Shown here one piece after another: positions 43,078-50,531 of a DNA stretch of 64,000 nucleotides. The notes beneath the pieces are model-generated. The model had not been told where the DNA came from and did no database searches. It saw only the letters and a list, made by a program, of their open reading frames with translations. Origin of the DNA: Oscillospiraceae bacterium Zagget12 (GTDB lineage: Bacteria; Bacillota; Clostridia; UBA1381); assembly GCA_001941225.1 (NCBI GenBank), contig MSHM01000032.1:1-64000 (forward strand), given 5' to 3'. Each line of letters opens with the position of its first letter. The first letter of the stretch is position 1. The position numbers and the translations under genes were made by a program.

Positions 43078-44003
43078 AAAAAACAACAGTTTATGAATTA
43101 AGAACACTCTACCGCGACAATATGCGCGTTACGGGTATGGAGTTCGGCAGCGGCGAAAAGTCCGCCGTTATTGTCGGCGGCATACGCGGAAACGAGGTAC
43201 AGCAGGTGTTCACCTGTGCTATGCTTGTAAAAAAGCTCAAGGAGCTTGAGGCGGACGGCAGAATTAACGCGGGAAAATCCATACTTGTGGTGCCGGTTAT
43301 AAATTCATATTCTATGAATATTGAGAAACGCTTTTGGTCTACCGATAATACCGATATAAATCGAATGTTCCCGGGATATGACAAGGGTGAAACAACGCAG
43401 AGAATTGCGGCGGGCGTGTTTAACGCCGTCACGGGCTACAAGTACGGAGTGCATTTCGCGAGCAATTACATACCCGGAAGATTTGTGCCTCATATACGAA
43501 TTATGAAAACCGGCTGGGAGGACGCGGAAACGGCAAAGGATTTCGGACTGCCGTATGTGGTAATGCGCGACCCGCGCCCGTATGACACGACAACGCTCCA
43601 TTATAATTGGCAGATATGGGAAACAAAGGCATACTCGCTGTTTACAAACCAAACCGAGAGCATAGATCCGGACGGCGCGGACGAGGCGGTAAAAGCGGTG
43701 CTGAATTTCTTAAACGCGCGCGGTATTATACGCTTTGATAACCATAGAGGATATATTTCGTCTTTCATCGAGGAAAAGGATATGGTAAGTGTGAAGTCAA
43801 ATACCGCCGGCATTTTCAGATGCTTTTCGGATACGCTTAAAACCGTAAAGCGCGGTCAGGCGCTGGCGGAAATACTCGACCCGCTCGACGGCTCGGTAAA
43901 GGCGGAGGTTAAATCACCGGTTGACGGCACGGTGTTCTTTACCCAGGAAAAATCGTTTGCCCACGCAAACGCGGTATTGTTTAAAATAATTCCGTCGCTT
44001 TAG
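43074..44003 (+). CDS. M14-type paralogue with degraded zinc site
   Basis: A 309-residue paralogue of the preceding protein with the same layout, including the C-terminal barrel-sandwich tail (VDGTVFFTQEKSFA). Key residues differ: the HxxE motif reads GGIRGNEVQ (His to Arg), DIHAS reads YGVHFAS, and the segment aligned to VVEMG reads FTNQTE. It is probably catalytically dead or changed, perhaps a partner of the intact paralogue. ATG 43074 has GGGAGGTG upstream; the track's 43068 start is the GTG inside that region. Confidence 0.82.
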   Translation: MKKTTVYELRTLYRDNMRVTGMEFGSGEKSAVIVGGIRGNEVQQVFTCAMLVKKLKELEADGRINAGKSILVVPVINSYSMNIEKRFWSTDNTDINRMFPGYDKGETTQRIAAGVFNAVTGYKYGVHFASNYIPGRFVPHIRIMKTGWEDAETAKDFGLPYVVMRDPRPYDTTTLHYNWQIWETKAYSLFTNQTESIDPDGADEAVKAVLNFLNARGIIRFDNHRGYISSFIEEKDMVSVKSNTAGIFRCFSDTLKTVKRGQALAEILDPLDGSVKAEVKSPVDGTVFFTQEKSFAHANAVLFKIIPSL

Positions 44004-44037
44004 AAATTTTTAGCAATCATAGATTCATTTTTAACAG

Positions 44038-44070
44038 CAAAACAGCCGTCACGCGGTAACGGCTGTTTTG
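44038..44070. terminator. Bidirectional terminator between the M14 operon and the exonuclease gene
   Basis: CAAAACAGCCGT and ACGGCTGTTTTG form a 12-bp stem. Its right arm also encodes the last codons of the minus-strand exonuclease. Confidence 0.85.
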
Positions 44071-44672
44071 TTATTTTTTGCTTTTTTCTTGTGTTTTTTG
44101 CATTTTAAATGGGTATCGGGCGTTAAATGACCTATTTCTATCTCAAAACACTCCTCAAGCTCGTCAAGACCGTCAATGCTGTAATCCTCAAGTATGCGAA
44201 CAAGCACCTCGGCGCAGGCGTAAGCATCGTCGTATGCTTGATGATGGTGGAAGTGTATTCCGAGAGCCTCACAAAGATTATTGAGCTTGTGGCTTTTAAG
44301 CTCGGGATATGCTTTTTGCGACAGCTTAACGGTGCATAAATAGTCGAAGGTGGGAAACGGTATATTAAAATGCTCCAGCGTCGCACAAAGCGCGCCCACG
44401 TCGAAATCGGCATTATGCGCCACAACCGTTTTGTTTTCAAGATACGGCTTTATCATGGGCCAATATTCGGCAAAGGTAGGCTTGTCGATAACCATATTAG
44501 GCGTTATGCCGTGTATGCGTATATTATAATCATTAAACTCAAACGGTTCGGGTTTTATCAGAATTTCTATCCTGTCGGTTACAATATTATTTTCCACCAC
44601 ACACAGTCCAAGACTGCAAACGCTTGTATAATTTGAGGTGGCTGTTTCAAAGTCTATAGCAACAAAATCCAT
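44049..44672 (-). CDS. DEDDh 3'-5' exonuclease (DnaQ/Pol III epsilon-like)
   Basis: A 207-residue exonuclease. The DEDDh motifs are FVAIDFETATSNYTS (Exo I, residues about 3-16), VVAHNADFDVGAL (Exo II) and HHQAYDDAYACAEVL (Exo III, with the His). The C-terminus is a short basic tail (KCKKHKKKAKNNK). It is a free-standing protein, not fused to a helicase or polymerase. Start ATG 44672 is 11 residues inside the track ORF; the extra residues come from the structured leader (copy B). It is a single-gene transcript from its own consensus promoter. Confidence 0.92.
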   Translation of the reverse strand: MDFVAIDFETATSNYTSVCSLGLCVVENNIVTDRIEILIKPEPFEFNDYNIRIHGITPNMVIDKPTFAEYWPMIKPYLENKTVVAHNADFDVGALCATLEHFNIPFPTFDYLCTVKLSQKAYPELKSHKLNNLCEALGIHFHHHQAYDDAYACAEVLVRILEDYSIDGLDELEECFEIEIGHLTPDTHLKCKKHKKKAKNNKTAVTA

Positions 44673-44819
44673 ATTAATCTCCATTCTGCCGCCTTGCGGC
44701 AGCACAAAACATAACGTGGAAAAGAAACAAGCGGATTAGTATTATGAGGAGTGTAGTCGTATGCGTATACGTCAAGCTCCGAATAATGCTGAGATGCGCA
44801 GTTTATTTTTCGCGTTATC
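44673..44819 (-). ncRNA. Structured 5' leader, copy B (candidate new RNA family)
   Basis: A 147-nt leader of the exonuclease gene, homologous over its full length to copy A at 28732-28881. The element starts within a few bases of the +1 expected from the consensus promoter at 44822-44850 and ends at the ribosome site. A C-G pair of copy A (28762/28812) is G-C here (44789/44739), and a G-C pair (28749/28824) is A-U here (44802/44727). The terminal hairpin has a GCAA loop in place of GAAA, both GNRA. Confidence 0.65.
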
Positions 44820-44821
44820 TT

Positions 44822-44850
44822 ATTATACAACTTTTTTTGCACATTGTCAA
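44822..44850 (-). promoter_or_regulatory. Consensus promoter of leader B and the exonuclease
   Basis: On the minus strand perfect TTGACA, 17 bases, TATAAT. Confidence 0.85.
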
Positions 44851-44870
44851 AGGATATAGCTGTAACTTAA

Positions 44871-44913
44871 AAAAATCCCGCATAACGGCTCAGCCGTCAT
44901 ACGGGAGATTTTT
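44871..44913. terminator. Terminator of pspA-TPM
   Basis: AAAAATCCCG..ACGGC and GCCGT..CGGGAGATTTTT form a long stem with U-runs in both directions, at the stop of the TPM gene. Confidence 0.8.
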
Positions 44914-45949
44914 ATTTGTACTTATTTTCCAAATCGGTGAGCTCGGGGTCATCGTCGGAAAGAGTATGAATGTCTGCGTTTAGAATATCCGCCGTCTGCT
45001 GTGCCTCAAGGTTTTTCTGCTCCTTATATTTTTTCCACCAAGTAAAAGCAAGTAAAGCGAGTATAACAACCGCCGCGCATATTACGACATACACGACTGT
45101 CGGCACCGTTTTGCTCATAATTCTGTCCGCCGCGTCGCTGAACGCGTCGGCGAACATTTCCTCGTCGCTCTTGTCCGAAACAAAGTAAGAGTCGATATAA
45201 TCGAGCAAAATATCGCAAGCCTCATCGTCCATTACCGTTTTCGCCTGCGCGCCGCATACGTACCACATATTGTAATCAACGCCGCCGTCAAGACAATGAA
45301 ACAAGAGAAGAATATGTCCCTCGTCCGGGCAAAGCTCATCGTAAAGCTCCGACGCGTATGTTTCCATATCCGATGATGTAGGCGACTGAGTTCCGTTTAC
45401 GGTATCGGTGATGTAAAGCAGAGGGTGAACGCCTGTTTTGCTGTAAAAGTCTTTTAATCCCTTGTTGAGAGTGGTTGAATTTCTGATCCAACCCAATTCG
45501 TCAACATAAAAATCCGTGCTCGTGGTATACTGCGAATCCAGCTTTGTGCGGCTGACAGTTGACTGCGTGATGCTTGAATTTGACGCAAGCGACGCCGTAA
45601 TGCTGCTTATCGAAAATACCGCGATCAGTAAAATCAAAATTATCATTACAATGCTTAATGAGCAGCCCGGCATACAGCCCGTGCGCGGACGGCGCGGTCC
45701 GAACCCGCCGTAACGCGGATAAGGTGCGCGCGGAGGAGGATAACTACCTCTCGGAGGAGGACCTCCGAAACCGCCTCTTCCGCCGGAAAATCCGCCTCTC
45801 GGCGCAGAGCCTCTGCCTATGGGCGAAGAACCTCTGCCCATAGATGAGCCGCCTCTTCCGCCTGATGACATTCTTCCGCCCGATGAGCGTGAGGACGAAG
45901 AGGAATGACCGCCGGACGATCTGCCGCCGCCACTACTTCCGCGTCCCAT
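44912..45949 (-). CDS. TPM-domain membrane protein with N-terminal Gly/Arg/Ser-rich tail
   Basis: A 345-residue protein. Residues 1-90 are low complexity with GRG, SSGG and RGG blocks (RGSAPRGGFSGGRGGFGGPP); TM1 lies at about 95-118 (LSIVMIILILLIAVFSI). The TPM-like extracytoplasmic domain (about 145-285, FYVDELGWIRNSTTLNKGL and CPDEGHILLLFHCLDGGVDY) is followed by TM2 (about 290-310) and a charged cytoplasmic tail. It starts two bases after the pspA stop, so it is probably a PspA partner in envelope stress. Confidence 0.8.
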   Translation of the reverse strand: MGRGSSGGGRSSGGHSSSSSRSSGGRMSSGGRGGSSMGRGSSPIGRGSAPRGGFSGGRGGFGGPPPRGSYPPPRAPYPRYGGFGPRRPRTGCMPGCSLSIVMIILILLIAVFSISSITASLASNSSITQSTVSRTKLDSQYTTSTDFYVDELGWIRNSTTLNKGLKDFYSKTGVHPLLYITDTVNGTQSPTSSDMETYASELYDELCPDEGHILLLFHCLDGGVDYNMWYVCGAQAKTVMDDEACDILLDYIDSYFVSDKSDEEMFADAFSDAADRIMSKTVPTVVYVVICAAVVILALLAFTWWKKYKEQKNLEAQQTADILNADIHTLSDDDPELTDLENKYK

Positions 45950-45951
45950 AA

Positions 45952-46629
45952 TTACAGTCCCATCTCAGCCTTTATACGAGCAAGCTCGTCATCTGCGGAC
46001 TGAGAATTGATACCCGAATATCTTGCCTCGGCTGTAGCCGTTTCGTCCTCCGGAGAGGTGTTAAGCTCATTCATAGCATTCGCCTCGTCCAATTCGCGCT
46101 GAGCCTTTTCCTCCATAGCGGCAAAAGCGCCCATAGTGCCGCCGATTTTATCGCTCATTGCGCTCATTTCGTTTACTTTTTTCTGAGTTTTCGCTACGGA
46201 CATCTGACCTTTTACATTGTTGCGGCGAATCTTAAGCGCGGCTATGTCGTTTGTCAGCTTGTCGTGCATTTTACGCATATTTTCCGCGTTTAAATGAGCG
46301 GTGTCGTATGTCTTTTGCAATGTTACCAGACCCGCCTCAAGCTCCTGTTTCTTTGTAATAAATATTTTAGCGTCATCGTCATTTCCCGCCGCGATTGCTT
46401 TTTTGGTCAAATCCTGATAATGAGCAATATTTTCGGCAGCCGCGTCAAGGGCTCTCTTTGCTCTGGTTTCCTCAGCCATAACTGAGGCTGTTTCCTTCTT
46501 TACCTCCGCCAAATCCTCCATTGCGCTGCGCAGATATTGGTCAACCATTTTTTCTGGGTTCTCGCACTTGTCGATAAGAGCGTTTACGTTTGCGGATAAA
46601 ATATCCGAAACTCTTGATAAAATTCCCAT
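45952..46629 (-). CDS. pspA: PspA/IM30 family protein
   Basis: A 225-residue coiled-coil protein starting MGILSRVSDILSANVNALID with the typical PspA/Vipp1 opening and NPEKMVDQYLRSAMEDLAEV. Long amphipathic helices to about 180 support ESCRT-III-like membrane binding. It protects the cell membrane under stress. The TPM-domain membrane protein follows in the same operon. Confidence 0.93.
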   Translation of the reverse strand: MGILSRVSDILSANVNALIDKCENPEKMVDQYLRSAMEDLAEVKKETASVMAEETRAKRALDAAAENIAHYQDLTKKAIAAGNDDDAKIFITKKQELEAGLVTLQKTYDTAHLNAENMRKMHDKLTNDIAALKIRRNNVKGQMSVAKTQKKVNEMSAMSDKIGGTMGAFAAMEEKAQRELDEANAMNELNTSPEDETATAEARYSGINSQSADDELARIKAEMGL

Positions 46630-46665
46630 TTTTAATAATCTCCTTTCGATTTATTTATTCTGATA

Positions 46666-46694
46666 ATTATAACACAAATTTAATTTTATGTCCA
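46666..46694 (-). promoter_or_regulatory. Sigma-A promoter of pspA
   Basis: On the minus strand TGGACA, 17 bases, TATAAT. Confidence 0.7.
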
Positions 46695-46728
46695 TATAAA
46701 TATCTTTACATTTTATACACAAAACCGA

Positions 46729-47889
46729 TTACATAATTACCGGCGATGTTTTAAAATCCATACCGCCCATACGCTTTTGCGGATTCGGCGCGCACAGCGC
46801 GGCAATATCCGTCGCGCGTATATCAAGCTCAAATTGCGGACTTTGCCGTTTAAAATCGGCAGCCTTTGTTATTATCGGAACGGAGCATACCTTTTTTGCG
46901 CGCTTTAAAATATCCGCTCCGGTTTTGTTCATTCCCAATACTCTTATATATTCGGGCGACGGAGAGTATATGTCTTTTGTGAAGTCGAGGAGCGAGGCTA
47001 AAAGTATGCGCCGAATCTTGCTCATTGTATAACACTTGCTTTTAACCGCGTCGGCAAGTGAAACAAAATTATCGTTTTCCATAGCGGCTTTAATAATTCT
47101 GTTTTCCAGACCCTCGGTCATTTCGCTTATATTTGTAAGGTCGCCGCTTTTTGCGCCGCGCAGCTTGGATATAACCGCGCAGTCGAGTCTTGACAGGGAA
47201 TATGGCATATTTTCGGATATTTCCGATAAGTCGTAGGGTATAAGAGCGGAAATATCCTCATTATCAGCAATCATCTCGCGAATTTTGGACGCGGAGGCAA
47301 TATTGCCGCGTATAAGAGTGTCGTGGTGACCCGCCGCGCGGCGCTCTATCGTTACGGGTGTTATATTGCTGCCCGTTCTTATAATAGCGCGAATGTATTC
47401 CACGGCAAGTATATTGTTCGGCTGCGATAAAAGCCGTGAATCAATTAATCCGTCATACGCCTTTGAAATCGCCGCGGGATAGCAGAGCCCGTCCGAAATA
47501 TATTTCTTTATTTTATCGGAAATACGCGTTTCCTCATTTTCCATAATCTGCGCCGTTTGCCGGAGCTGCGATATATCGCCGCTTTCCGAGCCGAACGCGA
47601 TGCTGTCTATCACGCCGAGAGCATTCATTATGCCAACCGCGCCCGAGGCAAAATTGGGAGCGGCATTTAAAGCATAACAGGCAGGAAGTTCTATAACAAG
47701 GTCAACTCCGCACATAAGCGCGGTTTTTGCTCGCGTCCACTTATCCGTTACGGCGACATCGCCGCGCTGTACAAAGCTGCCGCTCATAACGGCGACAACC
47801 GCATCGGAACGCTTTTTTATTTCGTCAATCTGATATTTATGCCCGTTATGGAAAATATTATATTCCGCCGTAATGCCCGTTATCATCAA
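46729..47889 (-). CDS. tmcAL: tRNA(Met) cytidine acetate ligase
   Basis: A 386-residue nucleotidyltransferase-fold enzyme (YlbM) that uses ATP and acetate to make N4-acetylcytidine at C34 of elongator tRNA-Met. The opening MMITGITAEYNIFHNGHKYQ has the HxGH-like nucleotide site; MSGSFVQRGDVAVTDKWTRA and VDLVIELPACYALNAA are diagnostic. The usual Pro in AEYNPFHNGH is Ile here. GAGGTGA precedes the start. It is divergent from nifS. Confidence 0.93.
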   Translation of the reverse strand: MMITGITAEYNIFHNGHKYQIDEIKKRSDAVVAVMSGSFVQRGDVAVTDKWTRAKTALMCGVDLVIELPACYALNAAPNFASGAVGIMNALGVIDSIAFGSESGDISQLRQTAQIMENEETRISDKIKKYISDGLCYPAAISKAYDGLIDSRLLSQPNNILAVEYIRAIIRTGSNITPVTIERRAAGHHDTLIRGNIASASKIREMIADNEDISALIPYDLSEISENMPYSLSRLDCAVISKLRGAKSGDLTNISEMTEGLENRIIKAAMENDNFVSLADAVKSKCYTMSKIRRILLASLLDFTKDIYSPSPEYIRVLGMNKTGADILKRAKKVCSVPIITKAADFKRQSPQFELDIRATDIAALCAPNPQKRMGGMDFKTSPVIM

Positions 47890-47996
47890 ATCACCTCACA
47901 ATAATTATATAACAAAATTGAATATTTAACAAGTCCGGTGCAAAAAATAGATGTAATCTTTGCGTAGAATAATTTGGTATAAATTATTAAAACCTA

Positions 47997-48025
47997 TTGA
48001 CAAAGTAGGACATATAAAGTAAAAT
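47997..48025 (+). promoter_or_regulatory. Sigma-A promoter of nifSU
   Basis: TTGACA, 17 bases, TAAAAT. A direct repeat TTCAAG-TG-TTCAAG at 48041-48054 just downstream is a possible operator. Confidence 0.6.
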
Positions 48026-48080
48026 ATAAATGAACAGTTATTCAAGTGTTCAAGTTTAAGAAATTACGGGAGATGATATT

Positions 48081-49268
48081 ATGAATTCGGTATATATGGA
48101 TAACAATGCGACAACTTCAATGAAAAAAGAGGTTTTGGACGCAATGATTCCGTATTATACAGACATATATGGCAATGCGTCGTCGAAGTTTTACAAGATT
48201 GGCAGAGATGCCGAGCAGGCGCTTTATAAAATGCGTGAAAGCGTGGCGAAAAGCATAGGTGCCGCCAATGTGAATGAGATTTATTTCACCGGCTCCGGCT
48301 GCGAGGCGGATAACTGGGCGATAAAGGGAATTGCTTTTGCGAACAGCAAAAAGGGCAATCACATTATAACGACAAAGATAGAGCATCACGCTATTCTCTC
48401 CGCCTGCGAGTATCTTGAAAAGCACGGCTTTGAGGTTACCTACCTCGATGTTGACGAATACGGAATCGTGAGCGCGCAAGCCGTTGAGGACGCAATTACG
48501 GATAACACAATACTTATATCCGTGATGACCGCGAACAATGAGATAGGCTCAATCGAGCCTATAAAGGAAATCGCGGAAATCGCTAAGCGTCATAAGGTAA
48601 TATTCCATACGGACGCGGTACAGGCTATAGGTCATATGAAAATTAACGTGAGCGAGCTTGGAGTGGATATGCTTTCATTGTCGGCGCATAAATTCCACGG
48701 ACCTAAGGGCGTGGGTATGCTGTATATAAGAAACGGCGTGCGTATTGACAACCTTATTCACGGCGGCGGACAGGAAAGAGGAAAAAGAGCCGCCACGGAA
48801 AATCTTGCCGGCATTGCGGGTCTGGCAAAGGCGCTTGAAATTGCGGTAAAAGACCTTGACGAAAACACGGCGCATATGAGAAAAATGCGCGACAGACTTA
48901 TCGAAGGTATAAGGAAAAATATCCCGTACTGCCGTCTTAACGGACCCGATGATGACAGAAGATTATGCAATAATGTAAATTTTTCGTTCCAATATGTTGA
49001 GGGCGAATCGATATTGATGATGCTTGATATGAAGGGCATAGCCGCGTCGAGCGGCAGCGCGTGCGCCTCGGGCTCTCTTGATCCGTCGCATGTCCTTATC
49101 GCGATAGGACTTCCGCACGAGATAGCGCACGGCTCGCTCAGATTGAGCGTCGGAGAGGACACTACGGAGGAGGAAGTCGATTACGTTATTGAAACTCTTC
49201 CGCCTATTATACAAAGACTCAGAGATATGTCGCCGCTATATGAGGGCGTAGAGAAAGGAGATAATTGA
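48081..49268 (+). CDS. nifS: Cysteine desulfurase (NifS/IscS)
   Basis: A 395-residue PLP enzyme that supplies sulfur from cysteine for Fe-S clusters. YMDNNATTSMKKEVLDAM starts the fold; the PLP Lys is in LSAHKFHGPKGVGMLY near 205, and the persulfide Cys lies in SSGSACASGSLDPSHVL near 330. It is followed directly by nifU, whose ribosome site overlaps its end. Confidence 0.96.
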   Translation: MNSVYMDNNATTSMKKEVLDAMIPYYTDIYGNASSKFYKIGRDAEQALYKMRESVAKSIGAANVNEIYFTGSGCEADNWAIKGIAFANSKKGNHIITTKIEHHAILSACEYLEKHGFEVTYLDVDEYGIVSAQAVEDAITDNTILISVMTANNEIGSIEPIKEIAEIAKRHKVIFHTDAVQAIGHMKINVSELGVDMLSLSAHKFHGPKGVGMLYIRNGVRIDNLIHGGGQERGKRAATENLAGIAGLAKALEIAVKDLDENTAHMRKMRDRLIEGIRKNIPYCRLNGPDDDRRLCNNVNFSFQYVEGESILMMLDMKGIAASSGSACASGSLDPSHVLIAIGLPHEIAHGSLRLSVGEDTTEEEVDYVIETLPPIIQRLRDMSPLYEGVEKGDN

Positions 49269-49270
49269 TT

Positions 49271-49702
49271 ATGTACAGTGAAAAGGTAATGGATCATTTT
49301 TCAAATCCGAGAAATGTCGGAGAAATAGAGAACGCGAATGCCGTGGGCGAAGTCGGAAACGCTAAATGCGGCGATATAATGAAAATATATATGGATATTC
49401 AGGATAACGTGATAAAGGACGTAAAGTTTAAGACGTTCGGCTGCGGAGCGGCAATCGCCACAAGCTCAATGGCAACGGAAATGGTAAAGGGCAAGACGGT
49501 TGACGAGGCTCTTTCCCTTACAAACAAAGCCGTTATGGAGGCGCTTGACGGACTTCCGAAGGAAAAAATTCACTGCTCCGTTCTTGCGGAGGAGGCTATA
49601 CAGTCGGCAATAAACGATTACAAAAAGCGCAACGGTGAGGCGCCGGCGGAGAATAAATGTGATTTCTGCTGTCAGAAATGCAATGATGTTAAAAACGATT
49701 GA
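49271..49702 (+). CDS. nifU: Fe-S cluster assembly scaffold NifU/IscU with Cys-rich tail
   Basis: A 143-residue IscU-fold scaffold starting MYSEKVMDHFSNPRNVGEIE. Cluster-ligand cysteines are in GNAKCGDIMKIY, KTFGCGAAIATSS and KIHCSVLAEEA. The C-terminus carries an extra CDFCCQKC motif after a short linker, not part of the core fold and possibly a second metal site. The track's TTG start at 49265 overlaps the nifS stop; ATG 49271 follows AAAGGAG. Confidence 0.94.
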   Translation: MYSEKVMDHFSNPRNVGEIENANAVGEVGNAKCGDIMKIYMDIQDNVIKDVKFKTFGCGAAIATSSMATEMVKGKTVDEALSLTNKAVMEALDGLPKEKIHCSVLAEEAIQSAINDYKKRNGEAPAENKCDFCCQKCNDVKND

Positions 49703-49721
49703 TTATTAAATATATTGTACA

Positions 49722-49770
49722 ATATGGTGTTGGTATCTGGTCACAAAACCGCTTGCCGACACCATATTTT
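49722..49770 (+). terminator. Terminator of nifSU
   Basis: AATATGGTGTTGG and CCGACACCATATTTT pair across a long loop. Confidence 0.7.
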
Positions 49771-49854
49771 GTGTGTATTTGGTAAAAACGGACACAAATG
49801 ATTTTCAATATTTAAACAAAATCAACAATGTTTACAAGAATTTAAAATTTAATA

Positions 49855-49883
49855 TTGCAATGCGCCAAGCTATAGTATATAAT
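49855..49883 (+). promoter_or_regulatory. Promoter of the fapR-fab operon
   Basis: TTGCAA, 17 bases, TATAAT; the predicted start near 49890 puts the FapR box at about +10 to +28. Confidence 0.7.
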
Positions 49884-49899
49884 CATTAAGGTTAATGAT

Positions 49900-49917
49900 T
49901 TAGTACCTGCTACCAAT
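49900..49917 (+). promoter_or_regulatory. FapR operator
   Basis: TTAGTACCTGCTACCAAT matches the known Firmicutes FapR inverted repeat (TTAGTACC..GGTACTAA type) with one imperfect arm. Malonyl-CoA is the known inducer. Placement just after the start site fits autorepression of the whole operon. Confidence 0.8.
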
Positions 49918-49960
49918 AATAATTGATAAAATGTCGAAACGGCGGAAAGGAGCGCTCTTT

Positions 49961-50503
49961 ATGACGAGAACTTTGTTAAAAAAACAGCGTCACGAATTTT
50001 TACTGAGGCAAATAAAGCAAAATCCGTTTTTAAAAGATGAGGAGCTTGCCGAGGCTTGCAGAGTGAGCGTATCCACAATACGTTTTGACAGAGCCGAGTT
50101 GGGAATAGCGGAATACAGAGAAAGAGTAAAATCCGCGGCTCAGGAGGGAATGAGCGCCAATATGGCGGCTACGGGCGAGGTTCTCGACCTCAACCTGTTT
50201 CATGACGGAATATCCGTTTTGAAAACCGATAAATCAATGGTATTTTCGGGTACAAACATTATGAAGGGTCAATATATATACGCCTTTGCCGAAAACCTTG
50301 CATTGAGCGTTATTGACGCCAACGCGGCGCTTGTCAAGGTGGCGAATGTAAAGTATGTGCATGAGGCGCACGCCGGTGAAAGCCTTGTGGCAAAATCCGA
50401 TGTTATGCGCGTAAAGGAAAAGGAATTTATAGTACGCGTTGTAATCAAGGCGAATATGAATGAGGTATTCAGAGGTAAGTTCAGTCTGCTTGTAGCGGAT
50501 TAA
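49961..50503 (+). CDS. fapR: Fatty acid and phospholipid regulator FapR
   Basis: A 180-residue repressor with an N-terminal DeoR-like helix-turn-helix (about 1-60, with PFLKDEELAEACRVSVSTIR) and a C-terminal hot-dog domain that binds malonyl-CoA (about 75-180, GQYIYAFAENLALSVIDAN). It represses lipid-synthesis genes until malonyl-CoA accumulates. ATG 49961 follows AAAGGAG; the track start lies just past the operator. The fapR-plsX order is conserved in Firmicutes. Confidence 0.94.
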   Translation: MTRTLLKKQRHEFLLRQIKQNPFLKDEELAEACRVSVSTIRFDRAELGIAEYRERVKSAAQEGMSANMAATGEVLDLNLFHDGISVLKTDKSMVFSGTNIMKGQYIYAFAENLALSVIDANAALVKVANVKYVHEAHAGESLVAKSDVMRVKEKEFIVRVVIKANMNEVFRGKFSLLVAD

Positions 50504-50531
50504 TAATGATATGTGATATTCGGAGGATTAA

